This document shows positions 51,781 to 60,531 of a stretch of DNA of 64,000 bases, piece after piece. Source of the DNA: an uncultured Bacilli bacterium. GTDB lineage: Bacteria; Bacillota_I; Bacilli_A; RF39; UBA660. The DNA lies in the NCBI GenBank assembly GCA_910585045.1, contig CAJUCD010000003.1:85330-149329 (forward strand). Direction: 5' to 3'. Both the position numbers and the translations under genes were made by a program. Numbering within the stretch: the first letter of the stretch is position 1; the number at the start of each line of letters is the position of its first letter. The notes beneath the pieces were generated by a model. The model was not told where the DNA came from, did not search any database, and was given only the letters and a program-made list of their open reading frames with translations.

Positions 51781-53044
51781 AATAAAGGGTATAGATGAAG
51801 AAATATATTATTCTAATAGTAAGTGTGGATTACCTGTTTATATATGGAAGAATGAACATGCAAAAAGTTTTTATATGTCGTTAAATGTTAATTATGGCTC
51901 AATTCATACTGAATTTTTAATTAAAAATAAGAAATATAGGGTTCCCGCAGGTATAGCCCATTTTATGGAACATATTAAATTTAATGTGGATAAAGATACA
52001 ACAGCAAATGATTTGTTTGATCCACTTGGAAGTGATATAAATGCTTTTACAACCTTTAAATATACAAGTTATTTAGTTTATGGAACAAATAAAATAAAAG
52101 AAAACTTAAATAATTTATTAGATTATGTTTATACTCCTTATTTTACAAAGGAAATGATAAAAAAGGAAAAAGGAATTATAATATCAGAAATAAATATGGG
52201 GAAAGATCAGCCTTATAATAATTTATACTTTGAATTTAATAAATGTTTGTATCAAAAAGATAAGTTTCGAAATTTAATAACGGGGGATGTTTCAGATGTT
52301 CAAGATATTCAGTTGGATGATATTAAATTAATATATGATACTTTTTATCATCCTAAAAATATGTTTTTAATTATAACTGGTAATGTAAATCCTTATGAAA
52401 TAGAAAAGATTGTTAATGATAATTTAAGTTGTAAAGAATTTAAAGAATATGTGGAACCAGAAATAGTTAAAGTTAAAGAGCCTAAAGGAGTTAATAAAAA
52501 AGAGAAAATTCTTTATAGTAATGTAGAAGTGGAAAAAGCTAAAATTGGTGTTAAGATTGAAAAGAAAAATTTTAAAGATATTGATAAAGTTAGATTAAAT
52601 ATTATTTTAAGTTTAATTTTAGCTAGTAATTTTGGTGATACTTCAGATTTGAAGGAAGAATTATTGCAGGAAGGCTTAATAACTTATATGCAGTATCAAA
52701 GATATGTTCAGGATGACCATGTTGTTTTAGATATTACGTTAGAAAGTAGATATGTTGATGAAGCAGTAAATAGAGTTAAAAAAGCTTTAAATAATTTAGA
52801 TATGTCATTAGAAGATTTAAAAAGAAAAGTAAATTCATCTATTGCTAATATGGTAATAAATTATGAGGATGTAGAAAATGTTAATAACATGATTCAAAAT
52901 TATATTATTTATTATGGTGAAATAATTCAAAATTTAAAAGAGCTTTATGAGAGTATAACATTAGATGAAGTAAAAGAAGTTATAAGTAAAATAAATACAA
53001 AAGAAATAACTGTTGTTAAGATGATTAAAGATACTAGTAAATAG
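51767..53044 (+). CDS. M16-family zinc peptidase, YfmH type
   Basis: A 425-residue partner of the preceding protein with an intact HxxEH motif (AHFMEHIKFN) and the downstream glutamate (KEKGIIISEINM). Start: ATG 51767, since AAGGGGATGAG lies just before it; an ATG nine bases upstream falls inside that site. M16 pairs enclose their substrates in a chamber with one half supplying zinc and the other substrate-binding residues. No EF-P modification genes are seen in this window. Confidence 0.92.
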   Translation: MEKIKIKGIDEEIYYSNSKCGLPVYIWKNEHAKSFYMSLNVNYGSIHTEFLIKNKKYRVPAGIAHFMEHIKFNVDKDTTANDLFDPLGSDINAFTTFKYTSYLVYGTNKIKENLNNLLDYVYTPYFTKEMIKKEKGIIISEINMGKDQPYNNLYFEFNKCLYQKDKFRNLITGDVSDVQDIQLDDIKLIYDTFYHPKNMFLIITGNVNPYEIEKIVNDNLSCKEFKEYVEPEIVKVKEPKGVNKKEKILYSNVEVEKAKIGVKIEKKNFKDIDKVRLNIILSLILASNFGDTSDLKEELLQEGLITYMQYQRYVQDDHVVLDITLESRYVDEAVNRVKKALNNLDMSLEDLKRKVNSSIANMVINYEDVENVNNMIQNYIIYYGEIIQNLKELYESITLDEVKEVISKINTKEITVVKMIKDTSK

Positions 53045-53109
53045 TATTTTTTTAATTTTAGTGCTTGAATTAAAATTTATAATAAGTTACAATTTTTGTA
53101 GTGATTGTT

Positions 53110-53904
53110 ATGGATACTTATAAAAATTTAAATGATATGATAGAATTTATTGAAGATGATTTAAAAGATAATATTGATTATAAAAAAATTGCTAAAATTG
53201 TTGGAGTTAATGAATATACGATAGGTAGAATATTTCCAGTTTTATTTGGTATTACTTTAAGTGATTATGTTAGAAAAAGAAGACTTACTTTAGCTGGCCG
53301 AGATTTAGCTCAATATAATTTAAAAGTTATGGATGTAGCAATATCTTATGGTTGGTCAAGTGCTACAGCTTTTTCTAGAGCTTTCTTTAATTTTCATGGA
53401 ATTAAACCAAGTGAAGTAAAAGGTAATGCTAGTAAATTGAAATTTTATCCTAAAATAAAGTTAGAAGTTCCTAAAGTATCATCAGAAATAACTTATGAAA
53501 TAATAGAAATGAATGAATTAAAACTTTATGGCTTAGGTGTTAAAACAGATGATTCACATATTAAAAAAGATGCTCCTAAATTTTTTAAGGAAATGATAGA
53601 TAAATATAATACTTTAAGACATCCTGATTATGGGATGGTCGTTTATGAACAGCGATTTTATTCTGATAATTATGAATATTGGGTATTATGGAATGAAAAA
53701 AAACAGGGATTTAAAGAATGGGTTATTCCTAAATCTAAATGGTTAAAGTTTCATATCCCTAGTTGTAAAGCTAAGGACATTCAAGATATGAGTGATTTAT
53801 TTTATTATCAATTTATTACAACTTGTAATTATAATTTGAGAGAAATACCCGAACTTGAATATTATCATGATGGAGTAACCGAGTTTCTAGTTGCTATTAA
53901 CTGA
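53110..53904 (+). CDS. AraC-family regulator with GyrI-like ligand domain
   Basis: A 264-residue protein. The double HTH of the AraC type lies at residues 1-100 (MIEFIEDDLKDNIDYKKIAK...RRLTLAGRDLAQ...VAISYGWSSATAFSRAFFNF then HGIKPSEVK), followed by a GyrI-like/Bacterial transcription-effector domain (residues about 125-264) that ends ELEYYHDGVTEFLVAI. This is the Rob/MarA-like arrangement with an effector pocket that binds hydrophobic drugs or peptides. It starts at ATG 53110; the upstream GTG overlaps the ribosome site. Monocistronic. Confidence 0.92.
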   Translation: MDTYKNLNDMIEFIEDDLKDNIDYKKIAKIVGVNEYTIGRIFPVLFGITLSDYVRKRRLTLAGRDLAQYNLKVMDVAISYGWSSATAFSRAFFNFHGIKPSEVKGNASKLKFYPKIKLEVPKVSSEITYEIIEMNELKLYGLGVKTDDSHIKKDAPKFFKEMIDKYNTLRHPDYGMVVYEQRFYSDNYEYWVLWNEKKQGFKEWVIPKSKWLKFHIPSCKAKDIQDMSDLFYYQFITTCNYNLREIPELEYYHDGVTEFLVAIN

Positions 53905-53936
53905 CTTTTTTTGCAAAATATAAGTCAGTTTTTTTA
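53899..53936 (+). terminator. Intrinsic terminator
   Basis: AACTGACTT and AAGTCAGTT pair across the stop codon, followed by TTTTTTT. Confidence 0.85.
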
Positions 53937-53979
53937 TGATAAGTTGTGTTATATTATTGAGCATTAAAGAGTGTTTATT

Positions 53980-55818
53980 ATGAAGAATATTTATATTTAC
54001 GAACTATTTTTAAAAGATTCTAATGTAGATATAGAAACTTGGGATAATTATTTAAAAAATATTGGAAAGTTTTTAGGCTTTTTTAGTCATTTTAAAATAG
54101 TTATAAAACTAGATTATAATAAGGTTAGATATTTCTTAATTGTTAAAAGTAAATTATCTAATAGCTTTAATATTGATAGTTTTTTACTTAAATTAAGTAA
54201 TGAAAGTTTTAATATGGAAGCAAATTATCAAGGATTTAAATTTTGTTTAGATAATAATACTCTCTTAAGGTGGAATAATTATTTTTATAAACATAATAAA
54301 AATGTTAAATTATATTTGTTTAATGTAAGATATTTTCAAGAAAAAATAAAAGCTAAAGTATATGTTTTTTATGAATACGATAATAAACTTTATTATAAAA
54401 GAATATATTTAATTATGCTTGCTAAATTTTTAAGTATTGATTTTTCTAAGAATAAAAGTTTATTTTATACTAAGTGTCCTAAATATTTAAAAATTGATAA
54501 AATATTATATTTACTTACTACTAAAGCTAAAGCTAATTTTTTAGTAGATACTTTTCCTTATTTTAATGATGATTTTTATCTTAAATATGATTGTTATGAT
54601 TTTTATAAGCATTCACTTGTAATTGGTTCTAGTGGAAGTGGTAAATCAAAATTTTTAGCTAAGTTAATATCAGATATTTGTTTAGAAAAGCCTCTTTATT
54701 ATAAAATTGTTCTTATTGATCCACATGACTCTTTAAAAAAAGAATTATGGCAAATAGATAATTCAAAAGTAATAGATTTTAAGCAAGAAAGTAATAGTAT
54801 TGAACTTTTTAAAAGCAATTTTAATGAAATAAATGCAACTGTAGAACTTACTTTATCTTTATTTAGCACTTTAATTGATAACTATAATAGTAAACTGGAA
54901 AGAGTTTTAAGATTCTCTACTTATATACTTATTTCAGATAATTCATTTTCTTTTTTAAATCTTAGAAAGTTATTGTTAGATTTAGATTATCGAAATATGT
55001 TGGTTTCAAAATTAAAAAAGCATGTAGTTCCATCTGTTTTAACTTTTTTCTTAAATGATTTTAATGAAATTAAAAATCAGTATTATGGTGATGCAATAGC
55101 ACCTATAATAGCTTTTATTGATGAAATGCAAATGGTACCAGTTTTTAATTTAGAAAAAGTTGGAAATGATGTTCTTAATATTTTGCAAAATAATGTTTTA
55201 ACAATTTTTTCTTTAAATAGATTAAATTTAGGCGATAAAGTTATAAAAGTAATTTCTGGTTTTATTTTACAACAAATATTTTTAATTGCACAAACTGGTA
55301 ATATTAAAGAGCATTTAATTGTTGTTATAGATGAAGTATCTATTTTGGAAAATCCTATTTTAGCAAGATTTTTGTCAGAAATGCGTAAATTTAATGTTTC
55401 AGTAATCTTGGCTTGTCAGTATTTTCATCAGATTAGTGATAATTTAAGAGAAGCTATACTTGCTAATACCAGTAATTATTATTTGTTTAAAACTTCTAAA
55501 ACAGATGCCTTAATTCTTAATGATAATTTAGATATAAAGTTAGAAAATAGTAATAGTGTTGATGATAAAATTAATTTTTTAACTAATTTAAAAGCCCGAG
55601 AATGTTTGATACAAATTAATAAAAATGGAACTAATTATCCAATGTTTAAGGCTAAAACTATGGATTTTTTTGTTCCAGATTATAAAGAAGTAAAAAATAA
55701 AAATGTTAAAGAAAAAATATCAGAAGAAAAATTTGAATTTGATTTTAAAGTAGAAGATGTTGATATCCATGATGTAATGAAAAATGTTAGTACTAGTAGA
55801 AAGAGTGATTTAAAATGA
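53980..55818 (+). CDS. VirB4/HerA-like ATPase (DUF87/TraC type)
   Basis: A 612-residue protein. The N-terminal 200 residues have no recognisable domain. Walker A is VIGSSGSGKSKFLAKLIS (residues about 215-232), then KIVLIDPHDSLKKEL, which is a VirB4/HerA-type motif, the Walker B-like LIVVIDEVSILENPILARFL and the arginine/glutamine region VSVILACQYFHQISDNLREA then ILANTSNYYLFK. Such ATPases move DNA or protein in conjugation and type IV systems, but no other such component lies nearby. It overlaps the next gene by four bases (ATGA). The GTG three codons upstream overlaps the ribosome site. Confidence 0.83.
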   Translation: MKNIYIYELFLKDSNVDIETWDNYLKNIGKFLGFFSHFKIVIKLDYNKVRYFLIVKSKLSNSFNIDSFLLKLSNESFNMEANYQGFKFCLDNNTLLRWNNYFYKHNKNVKLYLFNVRYFQEKIKAKVYVFYEYDNKLYYKRIYLIMLAKFLSIDFSKNKSLFYTKCPKYLKIDKILYLLTTKAKANFLVDTFPYFNDDFYLKYDCYDFYKHSLVIGSSGSGKSKFLAKLISDICLEKPLYYKIVLIDPHDSLKKELWQIDNSKVIDFKQESNSIELFKSNFNEINATVELTLSLFSTLIDNYNSKLERVLRFSTYILISDNSFSFLNLRKLLLDLDYRNMLVSKLKKHVVPSVLTFFLNDFNEIKNQYYGDAIAPIIAFIDEMQMVPVFNLEKVGNDVLNILQNNVLTIFSLNRLNLGDKVIKVISGFILQQIFLIAQTGNIKEHLIVVIDEVSILENPILARFLSEMRKFNVSVILACQYFHQISDNLREAILANTSNYYLFKTSKTDALILNDNLDIKLENSNSVDDKINFLTNLKARECLIQINKNGTNYPMFKAKTMDFFVPDYKEVKNKNVKEKISEEKFEFDFKVEDVDIHDVMKNVSTSRKSDLK

Positions 55819-56510
55819 AAGAAAAAGATTTAAAAGAAATTGCTAATAAAATATTTCAAGCAGTTTTTAATGTTGATAATGTTTTGAAAATTAAAGAAAT
55901 AAAAGATAAGTTTGCTTTTGATATAAAACTGCCTTTAGAAGTAACGGATTCTTTAACTGGTGAAGTTACTTATGCTTCAAGTATTAATTCTAAAAAGTTT
56001 ATTACTAATCAAAATATGATGAAAAAGGATGAAGAAGAAGGGTGGATGCTTCCTAAAAAAGAAGTTCATACCTTAAAAGAATTACTTGAGATATGGGATG
56101 GTATAAATTATACTACTACAGAAAGAGTTTATAATTCTTCAAATGTTTTAATGAGTGATCCAATTTATAATTCCTCTAATGTTTATAATTCTACTGATTG
56201 TAGTAAAGTAGATAGAGTAATGTTTTGTGATGGTATTCATAATTCAAGTTATGTGATGGCTTCTCAAAGAAGTAACACGGTTAATTATTCAATTAGAGTA
56301 GATGATTCTAATACTGTAACTAATTCTTATAATGTTATTTGTTCTGCTCGTATTAGCAATTCATTTTTTATTCAAGATTGTAGTGATTTGTTTGAATGTA
56401 TATTTTGTAGTCATATCTCTAATAAAGAATATTGTATTAGTAATATGCAATTTACAAAAGAAGAATATTATTTTTTAAAGGATAAAATTATTGAGTGGAT
56501 TTTTTCTTAA
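55815..56510 (+). CDS. Asn/Ser-rich short-repeat protein paired with the ATPase
   Basis: A 231-residue protein. The first 100 residues are mixed, with a KEVHTLKELLEIWDGINYTT segment. From about residue 105 it repeats short units of the form YNSSNV: VYNSSNVLMSDPIYNSSNVY, NSTDCSKVDRVMFCDGIHNSS, SNTVNYSIRVDDSNTVTNSY and CSARISNSFFIQDCSDLFEC. The repeats, with N/S/C every five to eight residues, suggest a beta-solenoid. No signal peptide, so it is cytoplasmic. I do not recognise a named family. Translation is coupled to the ATPase. Confidence 0.75.
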   Translation: MKEKDLKEIANKIFQAVFNVDNVLKIKEIKDKFAFDIKLPLEVTDSLTGEVTYASSINSKKFITNQNMMKKDEEEGWMLPKKEVHTLKELLEIWDGINYTTTERVYNSSNVLMSDPIYNSSNVYNSTDCSKVDRVMFCDGIHNSSYVMASQRSNTVNYSIRVDDSNTVTNSYNVICSARISNSFFIQDCSDLFECIFCSHISNKEYCISNMQFTKEEYYFLKDKIIEWIFS

Positions 56511-56596
56511 AAAAATCGTTTTATAAAAAGTTAAGTTAAATAAGTATTTTTAATTTATTTTATATGATATAATTATCTTAAGTTAGGAGAAAAATT

Positions 56597-57241
56597 ATGA
56601 GAAATAAAAGTAGTAAGTTTTGGGGATTGGTTTTAGTTGTTGTAGGAATTATGTTTTTAGGTAATAATTTAGACTGGTGGAATGTAAATTTATTTTTTAG
56701 AGGGTGGTGGACTTTATTTATTATTATACCTTCTATTTATGGATTATTTGATAATACAGATAAAACGGGCTCTTCTATTAGTTTGATAGTAGGAATATTA
56801 TTGTTGTTAGCGGCACAAGATATTATTAGTTATGGAATGATTTGGAAAATTTTATTTCCAATAATTATTATAATTGTAGGTTTATCTTTGATATGTAAAA
56901 CTAATTTGAAGCGAAAAATGAGAGAGAATTCTAAAGAATATGTTGCAGTTTTTTCAGGTGTTGATGAAAAAATTAAAGAAGTAGTTAGTGATTTTAAAGC
57001 AATTTCTATTTTTGGAAGTGTAGAATTAGATTTGAGAAAAGCTAAAATAGAGAAAGATTTATATATAGAAGCTGTGACAGTGTTTGGAGGAATAGATTTA
57101 AAGTTGCCTGAAAATGTTAAAGTTCAAACTTCAGGAGTGCCTATTTTTGGTGGAGTTGAAAATAAATGTTTAGATAATAAGGAAGGCGTTGTTGTAACTA
57201 TACATTATACTTGTGTATTTGGAGGAATAGATATTTTTTAA
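56597..57241 (+). CDS. LiaF-like membrane protein (DUF5668 plus C-terminal LiaF domain)
   Basis: A 214-residue protein with four N-terminal helices (WGLVLVVVGIMFLGNNL, WWTLFIIIPSIYGL, ISLIVGILLLLAAQDII, ILFPIIIIIVGLSLI) and a C-terminal beta-helix-like domain with the repeated FGG pattern: ISIFGSVELDLRKAKI, TVFGGIDLKLPENVKV, PIFGGVENK and CVFGGIDIF. LiaF restrains the LiaRS cell-envelope stress system in Bacillus; no LiaRS pair is next to it. AGGAG precedes the ATG. Confidence 0.88.
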   Translation: MRNKSSKFWGLVLVVVGIMFLGNNLDWWNVNLFFRGWWTLFIIIPSIYGLFDNTDKTGSSISLIVGILLLLAAQDIISYGMIWKILFPIIIIIVGLSLICKTNLKRKMRENSKEYVAVFSGVDEKIKEVVSDFKAISIFGSVELDLRKAKIEKDLYIEAVTVFGGIDLKLPENVKVQTSGVPIFGGVENKCLDNKEGVVVTIHYTCVFGGIDIF

Positions 57242-57242
57242 A

Positions 57243-57638
57243 ATGAAGAATTTAGTTATTTCTGCTAGTTTGTCTTTAGATGAACGAATAAGTTATTGGG
57301 TGAAGTATTTTAATAATTTAAATTATAATGTTTTAAATTACCCTAAAAAGATTAATGAAAATAATTTCTTGGAGATATATCCAAGTATTTATAGAGACTT
57401 TTTAGAATCTATTATTAAGGCAGATACTTTATTTATAATGAATGAAGATAGAAATGGAGTAAAAGGTTATATAGGGTCTGCTGTATATGCGGAACTTTGT
57501 TTTGCAATTGCTCAAAATTTGATTTATGATAAAAATATAGAAATTTATTTGTATCAAATGCCTAGTGTAGAAGTATCTTGCTATAATGAAATAAAGTTAT
57601 GGTTAGAATTAGATAAAATAAAAATTTGGAATAATTAA
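57243..57638 (+). CDS. Nucleoside 2-deoxyribosyltransferase-like protein
   Basis: A 131-residue protein with a Rossmann-like start (NLVISASLSLDERISYWVKY), the segment FLESIIKADTLFIMNEDRNG and GYIGSAVYAELCFAIAQN. This order, an acidic ADT/N strand then GYIG...E...A, is that of the nucleoside 2-deoxyribosyltransferase/DUF4406 superfamily. Catalytic activity is unproven. The ATG begins two bases after the previous stop, so both are on one transcript. Confidence 0.65.
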   Translation: MKNLVISASLSLDERISYWVKYFNNLNYNVLNYPKKINENNFLEIYPSIYRDFLESIIKADTLFIMNEDRNGVKGYIGSAVYAELCFAIAQNLIYDKNIEIYLYQMPSVEVSCYNEIKLWLELDKIKIWNN

Positions 57639-57665
57639 AAAAACTACCTTTATGGTAGTTTTTAT
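57636..57665. terminator. Bidirectional terminator between the NDT-like gene and rpsD
   Basis: AACTACC and GGTAGTT pair around TTTAT, with A run before and T run after; it serves the convergent rpsD as well. Confidence 0.88.
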
Positions 57666-58267
57666 TATCTGTTGTAGAATTCAACGATTAATGATTCGTT
57701 TATTTCAGCGTTAAGTTCGCTTCTTTCAGGATATCTTACATAAGTTCCTGTTAGTTTATTCTTATCAAATGAAACAAATGCAGGTATAGTAACTTGATTT
57801 TCTAAACTAGCTTTGATTGCTGGATGAGATTCAGAAGTTTCTTTAACTGCAATAATATCACCAGGCTTACAAGAGTAAGAAGGGATATTAACTTTAATAC
57901 CATTAACAGTTATATGTCCATGATTTACGATTTGTCTTGCTCCACGTCTTGTGTTTGAAAGACCCATGCGGTATACAACATTGTCTAAACGAGATTCAAG
58001 AAGTTTTAACATGTTTTCACCAGCAACACCTTTCATTTTAGATGCACGGTCAAATAGTTTATGGAATTGTTTTTCATTTAATCCATACATGATTCTTACT
58101 TTTTGTTTTTCTTGTAATTGGATACCGTATTCACTTAATTTTTTACGTCTGTCATTTCCATGTTGTCCTGGAGCATATGGGCGACGAGCTAAATCTTTAC
58201 CATTTTCTAAAGTGGAAAAATTTAATCTACGTGATTTTTTATAAGCTGGACCTGTATATCTTGCCAT
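57665..58267 (-). CDS. rpsD: 30S ribosomal protein S4
   Basis: A 200-residue protein typical of Bacillota S4: MARYTGPAYKKSRRLNFSTL, RRPYAPGQHGNDRRKKLSEY then GIQLQEKQKVRIMYGLNEKQF, and the S4 RNA-binding domain with LESRLDNVVYRMGLSNTRRG and ARQIVNHGHITVNG. There is no N-terminal zinc cysteine set, as in other C-minus forms. S4 nucleates 16S folding. AGAAAGGAGAAATAAC precedes the ATG. It is transcribed alone with a leader of about 165 bases. Confidence 0.98.
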   Translation of the reverse strand: MARYTGPAYKKSRRLNFSTLENGKDLARRPYAPGQHGNDRRKKLSEYGIQLQEKQKVRIMYGLNEKQFHKLFDRASKMKGVAGENMLKLLESRLDNVVYRMGLSNTRRGARQIVNHGHITVNGIKVNIPSYSCKPGDIIAVKETSESHPAIKASLENQVTIPAFVSFDKNKLTGTYVRYPERSELNAEINESLIVEFYNR

Positions 58268-58435
58268 TGTTATTTCTCCTTTCTATTATTCTAAATACAA
58301 AGGGTTTCAATTATTTAGTTTATAGGGAGTTTATTTAGGTAATTTCTTTAGGGCAGTCCTAAATACTTTTACACCAACTTTGGTAATAAACACATTATAA
58401 ATAAATAGTTGCACTGCCATGTACTTGCACTAATA
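58268..58435 (-). promoter_or_regulatory. Long rpsD leader, probable S4 autoregulatory region
   Basis: About 160 transcribed bases separate the promoter from rpsD. On the minus strand several stems are possible, for example TTTAGGACTGCCCTAAA (58351-58367). In Bacillus the rpsD leader is a target of S4 repression; the structure here is not proven to be the same. Confidence 0.5.
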
Positions 58436-58463
58436 ATTATACACAATTTTTATCAGATGTCAA
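58436..58463 (-). promoter_or_regulatory. rpsD promoter
   Basis: On the minus strand TTGACA (58458-58463) and TATAAT (58436-58441) are 16 bp apart, both perfect. Confidence 0.85.
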
Positions 58464-58557
58464 ATAATTATATGCAAAGAAAATCTTTTTTTGCTTAAAT
58501 TGTGAAAATTGGGTGAAAATATAAAAAGAAGCCTAAAATAAAGGGAAAATTCTTTTG

Positions 58558-58608
58558 TAAACAATTGTTCGAAAACGTGTTGACAAAAATATTTTTATAT
58601 AATAAAAT
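58558..58608 (+). promoter_or_regulatory. recA promoter with LexA box
   Basis: TAAACAATTGTTCG at 58558-58571 matches the site at 50264-50277 exactly (reverse complement). TTGACA (58580-58585) and TAAAAT (58603-58608), 17 bp apart, follow at once. LexA bound here would block the promoter. Confidence 0.78.
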
Positions 58609-58636
58609 GGATATGTACTTAAGAAAGGAATTAACA

Positions 58637-59668
58637 ATGAAACAAGTCAAGGACGAAAAGAATAAAGATAAAGCGTTAGAACAAGTTTTAGCAGATATTG
58701 AAAAACAATTTGGCGCTGGGGCAATTATGAAATTAGGTAGTGAAGAACATAGCAAAATAGATGTAACATCAAGTGGTTCTTTAGCTCTTGATATAGCTTT
58801 AGGGGTAGGTGGTTTTCCTAAAGGAAGAATTATTGAGATATATGGACCAGAATCTTCTGGAAAGACTACTATAGCTTTGCAAGCGATTGCAGAAGTGCAA
58901 AAGAAAGGTGGTAGAGCAGCTTTTATAGATGCAGAACATGCATTGGACCCTGTTTATGCTAAAGCTTTAGGAGTAGATATTAATGAGCTTTTGTTATCAC
59001 AACCAGATACTGGAGAACAAGCTTTGGAAATATGTGAAGCGTTGGTTAGAAGTGAGGCTGTTAACATAGTTGTAATAGATTCTGTAGCAGCATTAGTTCC
59101 TCAAGCTGAAATTGATGGTGAAATGGGAGATTCACATGTAGGCTTACAGGCTAGATTGATGAGTCAAGCTTTAAGAAAATTATCTGGAACTATTAATAAA
59201 ACCAAAACAACAGCAATATTTATTAATCAATTAAGAGAAAAAGTAGGTGTTATGTTTGGTAATCCTGAAACTACTCCAGGTGGTAGAGCGTTAAAATTTT
59301 ATGCAACAATAAGACTAGATATTAGAAGAAGTGAACAGATTAAACAAGGAGAATCAATAATAGGAAATAAAACTAACATTAAAGTTGTTAAAAATAAAGT
59401 TGCACCACCATTTAAAAGTGCTTGTGTGGACATAATGTATGGTGAAGGTATATCAAGAGAAGGAGAGTTAATTGATATTGCATCTTCTTTAGATATAATG
59501 GATAAAAGTGGGGCTTGGTATTCTTATAATGGCGAAAAAATTGGTCAAGGGAAAGAAAATGTTAAACTTTATTTAAAAGAAAATGTAGATCTTAAAAATG
59601 AGATTGAATTAAAAATAAGAGAACATTATGGTTGGACAGATGGAGTGAAAACTAAAAAAGAAAATTAG
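58637..59668 (+). CDS. recA: Recombinase A
   Basis: A 343-residue RecA. Walker A is GPESSGKTTIALQ (residues about 67-79), Walker B IVVIDSVAALVP, with the L1/L2 loops (GDSHVGLQARLMSQALRKLS; NQLREKVGVMFGNPETTPGG) and the C-terminal domain. It forms filaments on single-stranded DNA and triggers LexA cleavage. The ATG at 58637 follows GAAAGGAA by six bases and gives the family-typical start; upstream in-frame codons overlap the promoter. Confidence 0.98.
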   Translation: MKQVKDEKNKDKALEQVLADIEKQFGAGAIMKLGSEEHSKIDVTSSGSLALDIALGVGGFPKGRIIEIYGPESSGKTTIALQAIAEVQKKGGRAAFIDAEHALDPVYAKALGVDINELLLSQPDTGEQALEICEALVRSEAVNIVVIDSVAALVPQAEIDGEMGDSHVGLQARLMSQALRKLSGTINKTKTTAIFINQLREKVGVMFGNPETTPGGRALKFYATIRLDIRRSEQIKQGESIIGNKTNIKVVKNKVAPPFKSACVDIMYGEGISREGELIDIASSLDIMDKSGAWYSYNGEKIGQGKENVKLYLKENVDLKNEIELKIREHYGWTDGVKTKKEN

Positions 59669-59694
59669 TATTTTGCTACTTAAGAGGTGTGTGT

Positions 59695-60426
59695 ATGTCT
59701 AATACTTTTAGAATAATTATAATTAGTTTATGTGTGATATTATTAGGAGAGATTTTTTGGGCTACTACTTTTGCAAGTAGTAGTTTAGTGATGGCTGAAG
59801 AAAGTTATACTAATATAAAAAAAGATGTTTCTAATAGTGTACCTAGTTTACCACCAAATGATATAACTATGGATTTAGATATTAACTTAATGATTGTTGC
59901 TCATCCAGATGATGAAACTCTTTGGGGTGGTGCTCATTTAATTGAAGATGTTTATTATGTGGTTTGTGTAACTTGTGGCAATTCTGATGTTAGAAATAGA
60001 GAATTTATAGAGATTATGAGACTTACAAATAATAAATATGAATTCCTTGGTTATCCAGATGTTGTTAATGGTTATATTAGTAATTGGAAAAATGATTTTA
60101 ATAATATAGAAGCAGATATTGATCGTATTATTAAAAGTAGAAAATGGAAAAGTATTGTAACACACAATCCTCTTGGTGAATATGGTCATTTTCATCATAA
60201 AAGTGTTAGTAAGATTGTAACGAAGCTATCAGATAAAAGTAAATTATTTTATTTTGGAAGATATTATGAAGAAGGTAATGTTCCTGTAATGGATAGAATA
60301 AAGCAAGAATCTTATGATAAAAAAGTGAACGATTTATTAACTGTTTACAAATCACAGCCTAAAGCGATTAAAAGACATATGCATATGGCTCCTTATGAAA
60401 ATTTTATTCCATATAGTGAATGGTAA
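59695..60426 (+). CDS. PIG-L/LmbE-family deacetylase with membrane anchor
   Basis: A 243-residue protein. One N-terminal helix (FRIIIISLCVILLGEIFWAT) anchors it outside the membrane. The catalytic start MIVAHPDDETLWGGAHL (H, D, D, E), then THNPLGEYGHFHHKSV with the GH-H pair, are the zinc ligands of the PIG-L family, which removes acetyl groups from GlcNAc-type substrates. An extracytoplasmic location suggests a cell-wall or surface-glycan substrate. AGAGGTG precedes the ATG at 59695. Confidence 0.9.
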   Translation: MSNTFRIIIISLCVILLGEIFWATTFASSSLVMAEESYTNIKKDVSNSVPSLPPNDITMDLDINLMIVAHPDDETLWGGAHLIEDVYYVVCVTCGNSDVRNREFIEIMRLTNNKYEFLGYPDVVNGYISNWKNDFNNIEADIDRIIKSRKWKSIVTHNPLGEYGHFHHKSVSKIVTKLSDKSKLFYFGRYYEEGNVPVMDRIKQESYDKKVNDLLTVYKSQPKAIKRHMHMAPYENFIPYSEW

Positions 60427-60457
60427 AATGAACAAAATAAGAAATGTTCATTTTTTT
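60427..60457 (+). terminator. Intrinsic terminator
   Basis: AATGAACA and TGTTCATT pair around an A-rich loop, followed by TTTTTT. Confidence 0.82.
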
Positions 60458-60531
60458 CTTGCTTAATAAGTAAATTACCATTATAATTAATTTATAGATA
60501 CTTAATAATCTATAAGTTAGGAGATTTTAAA

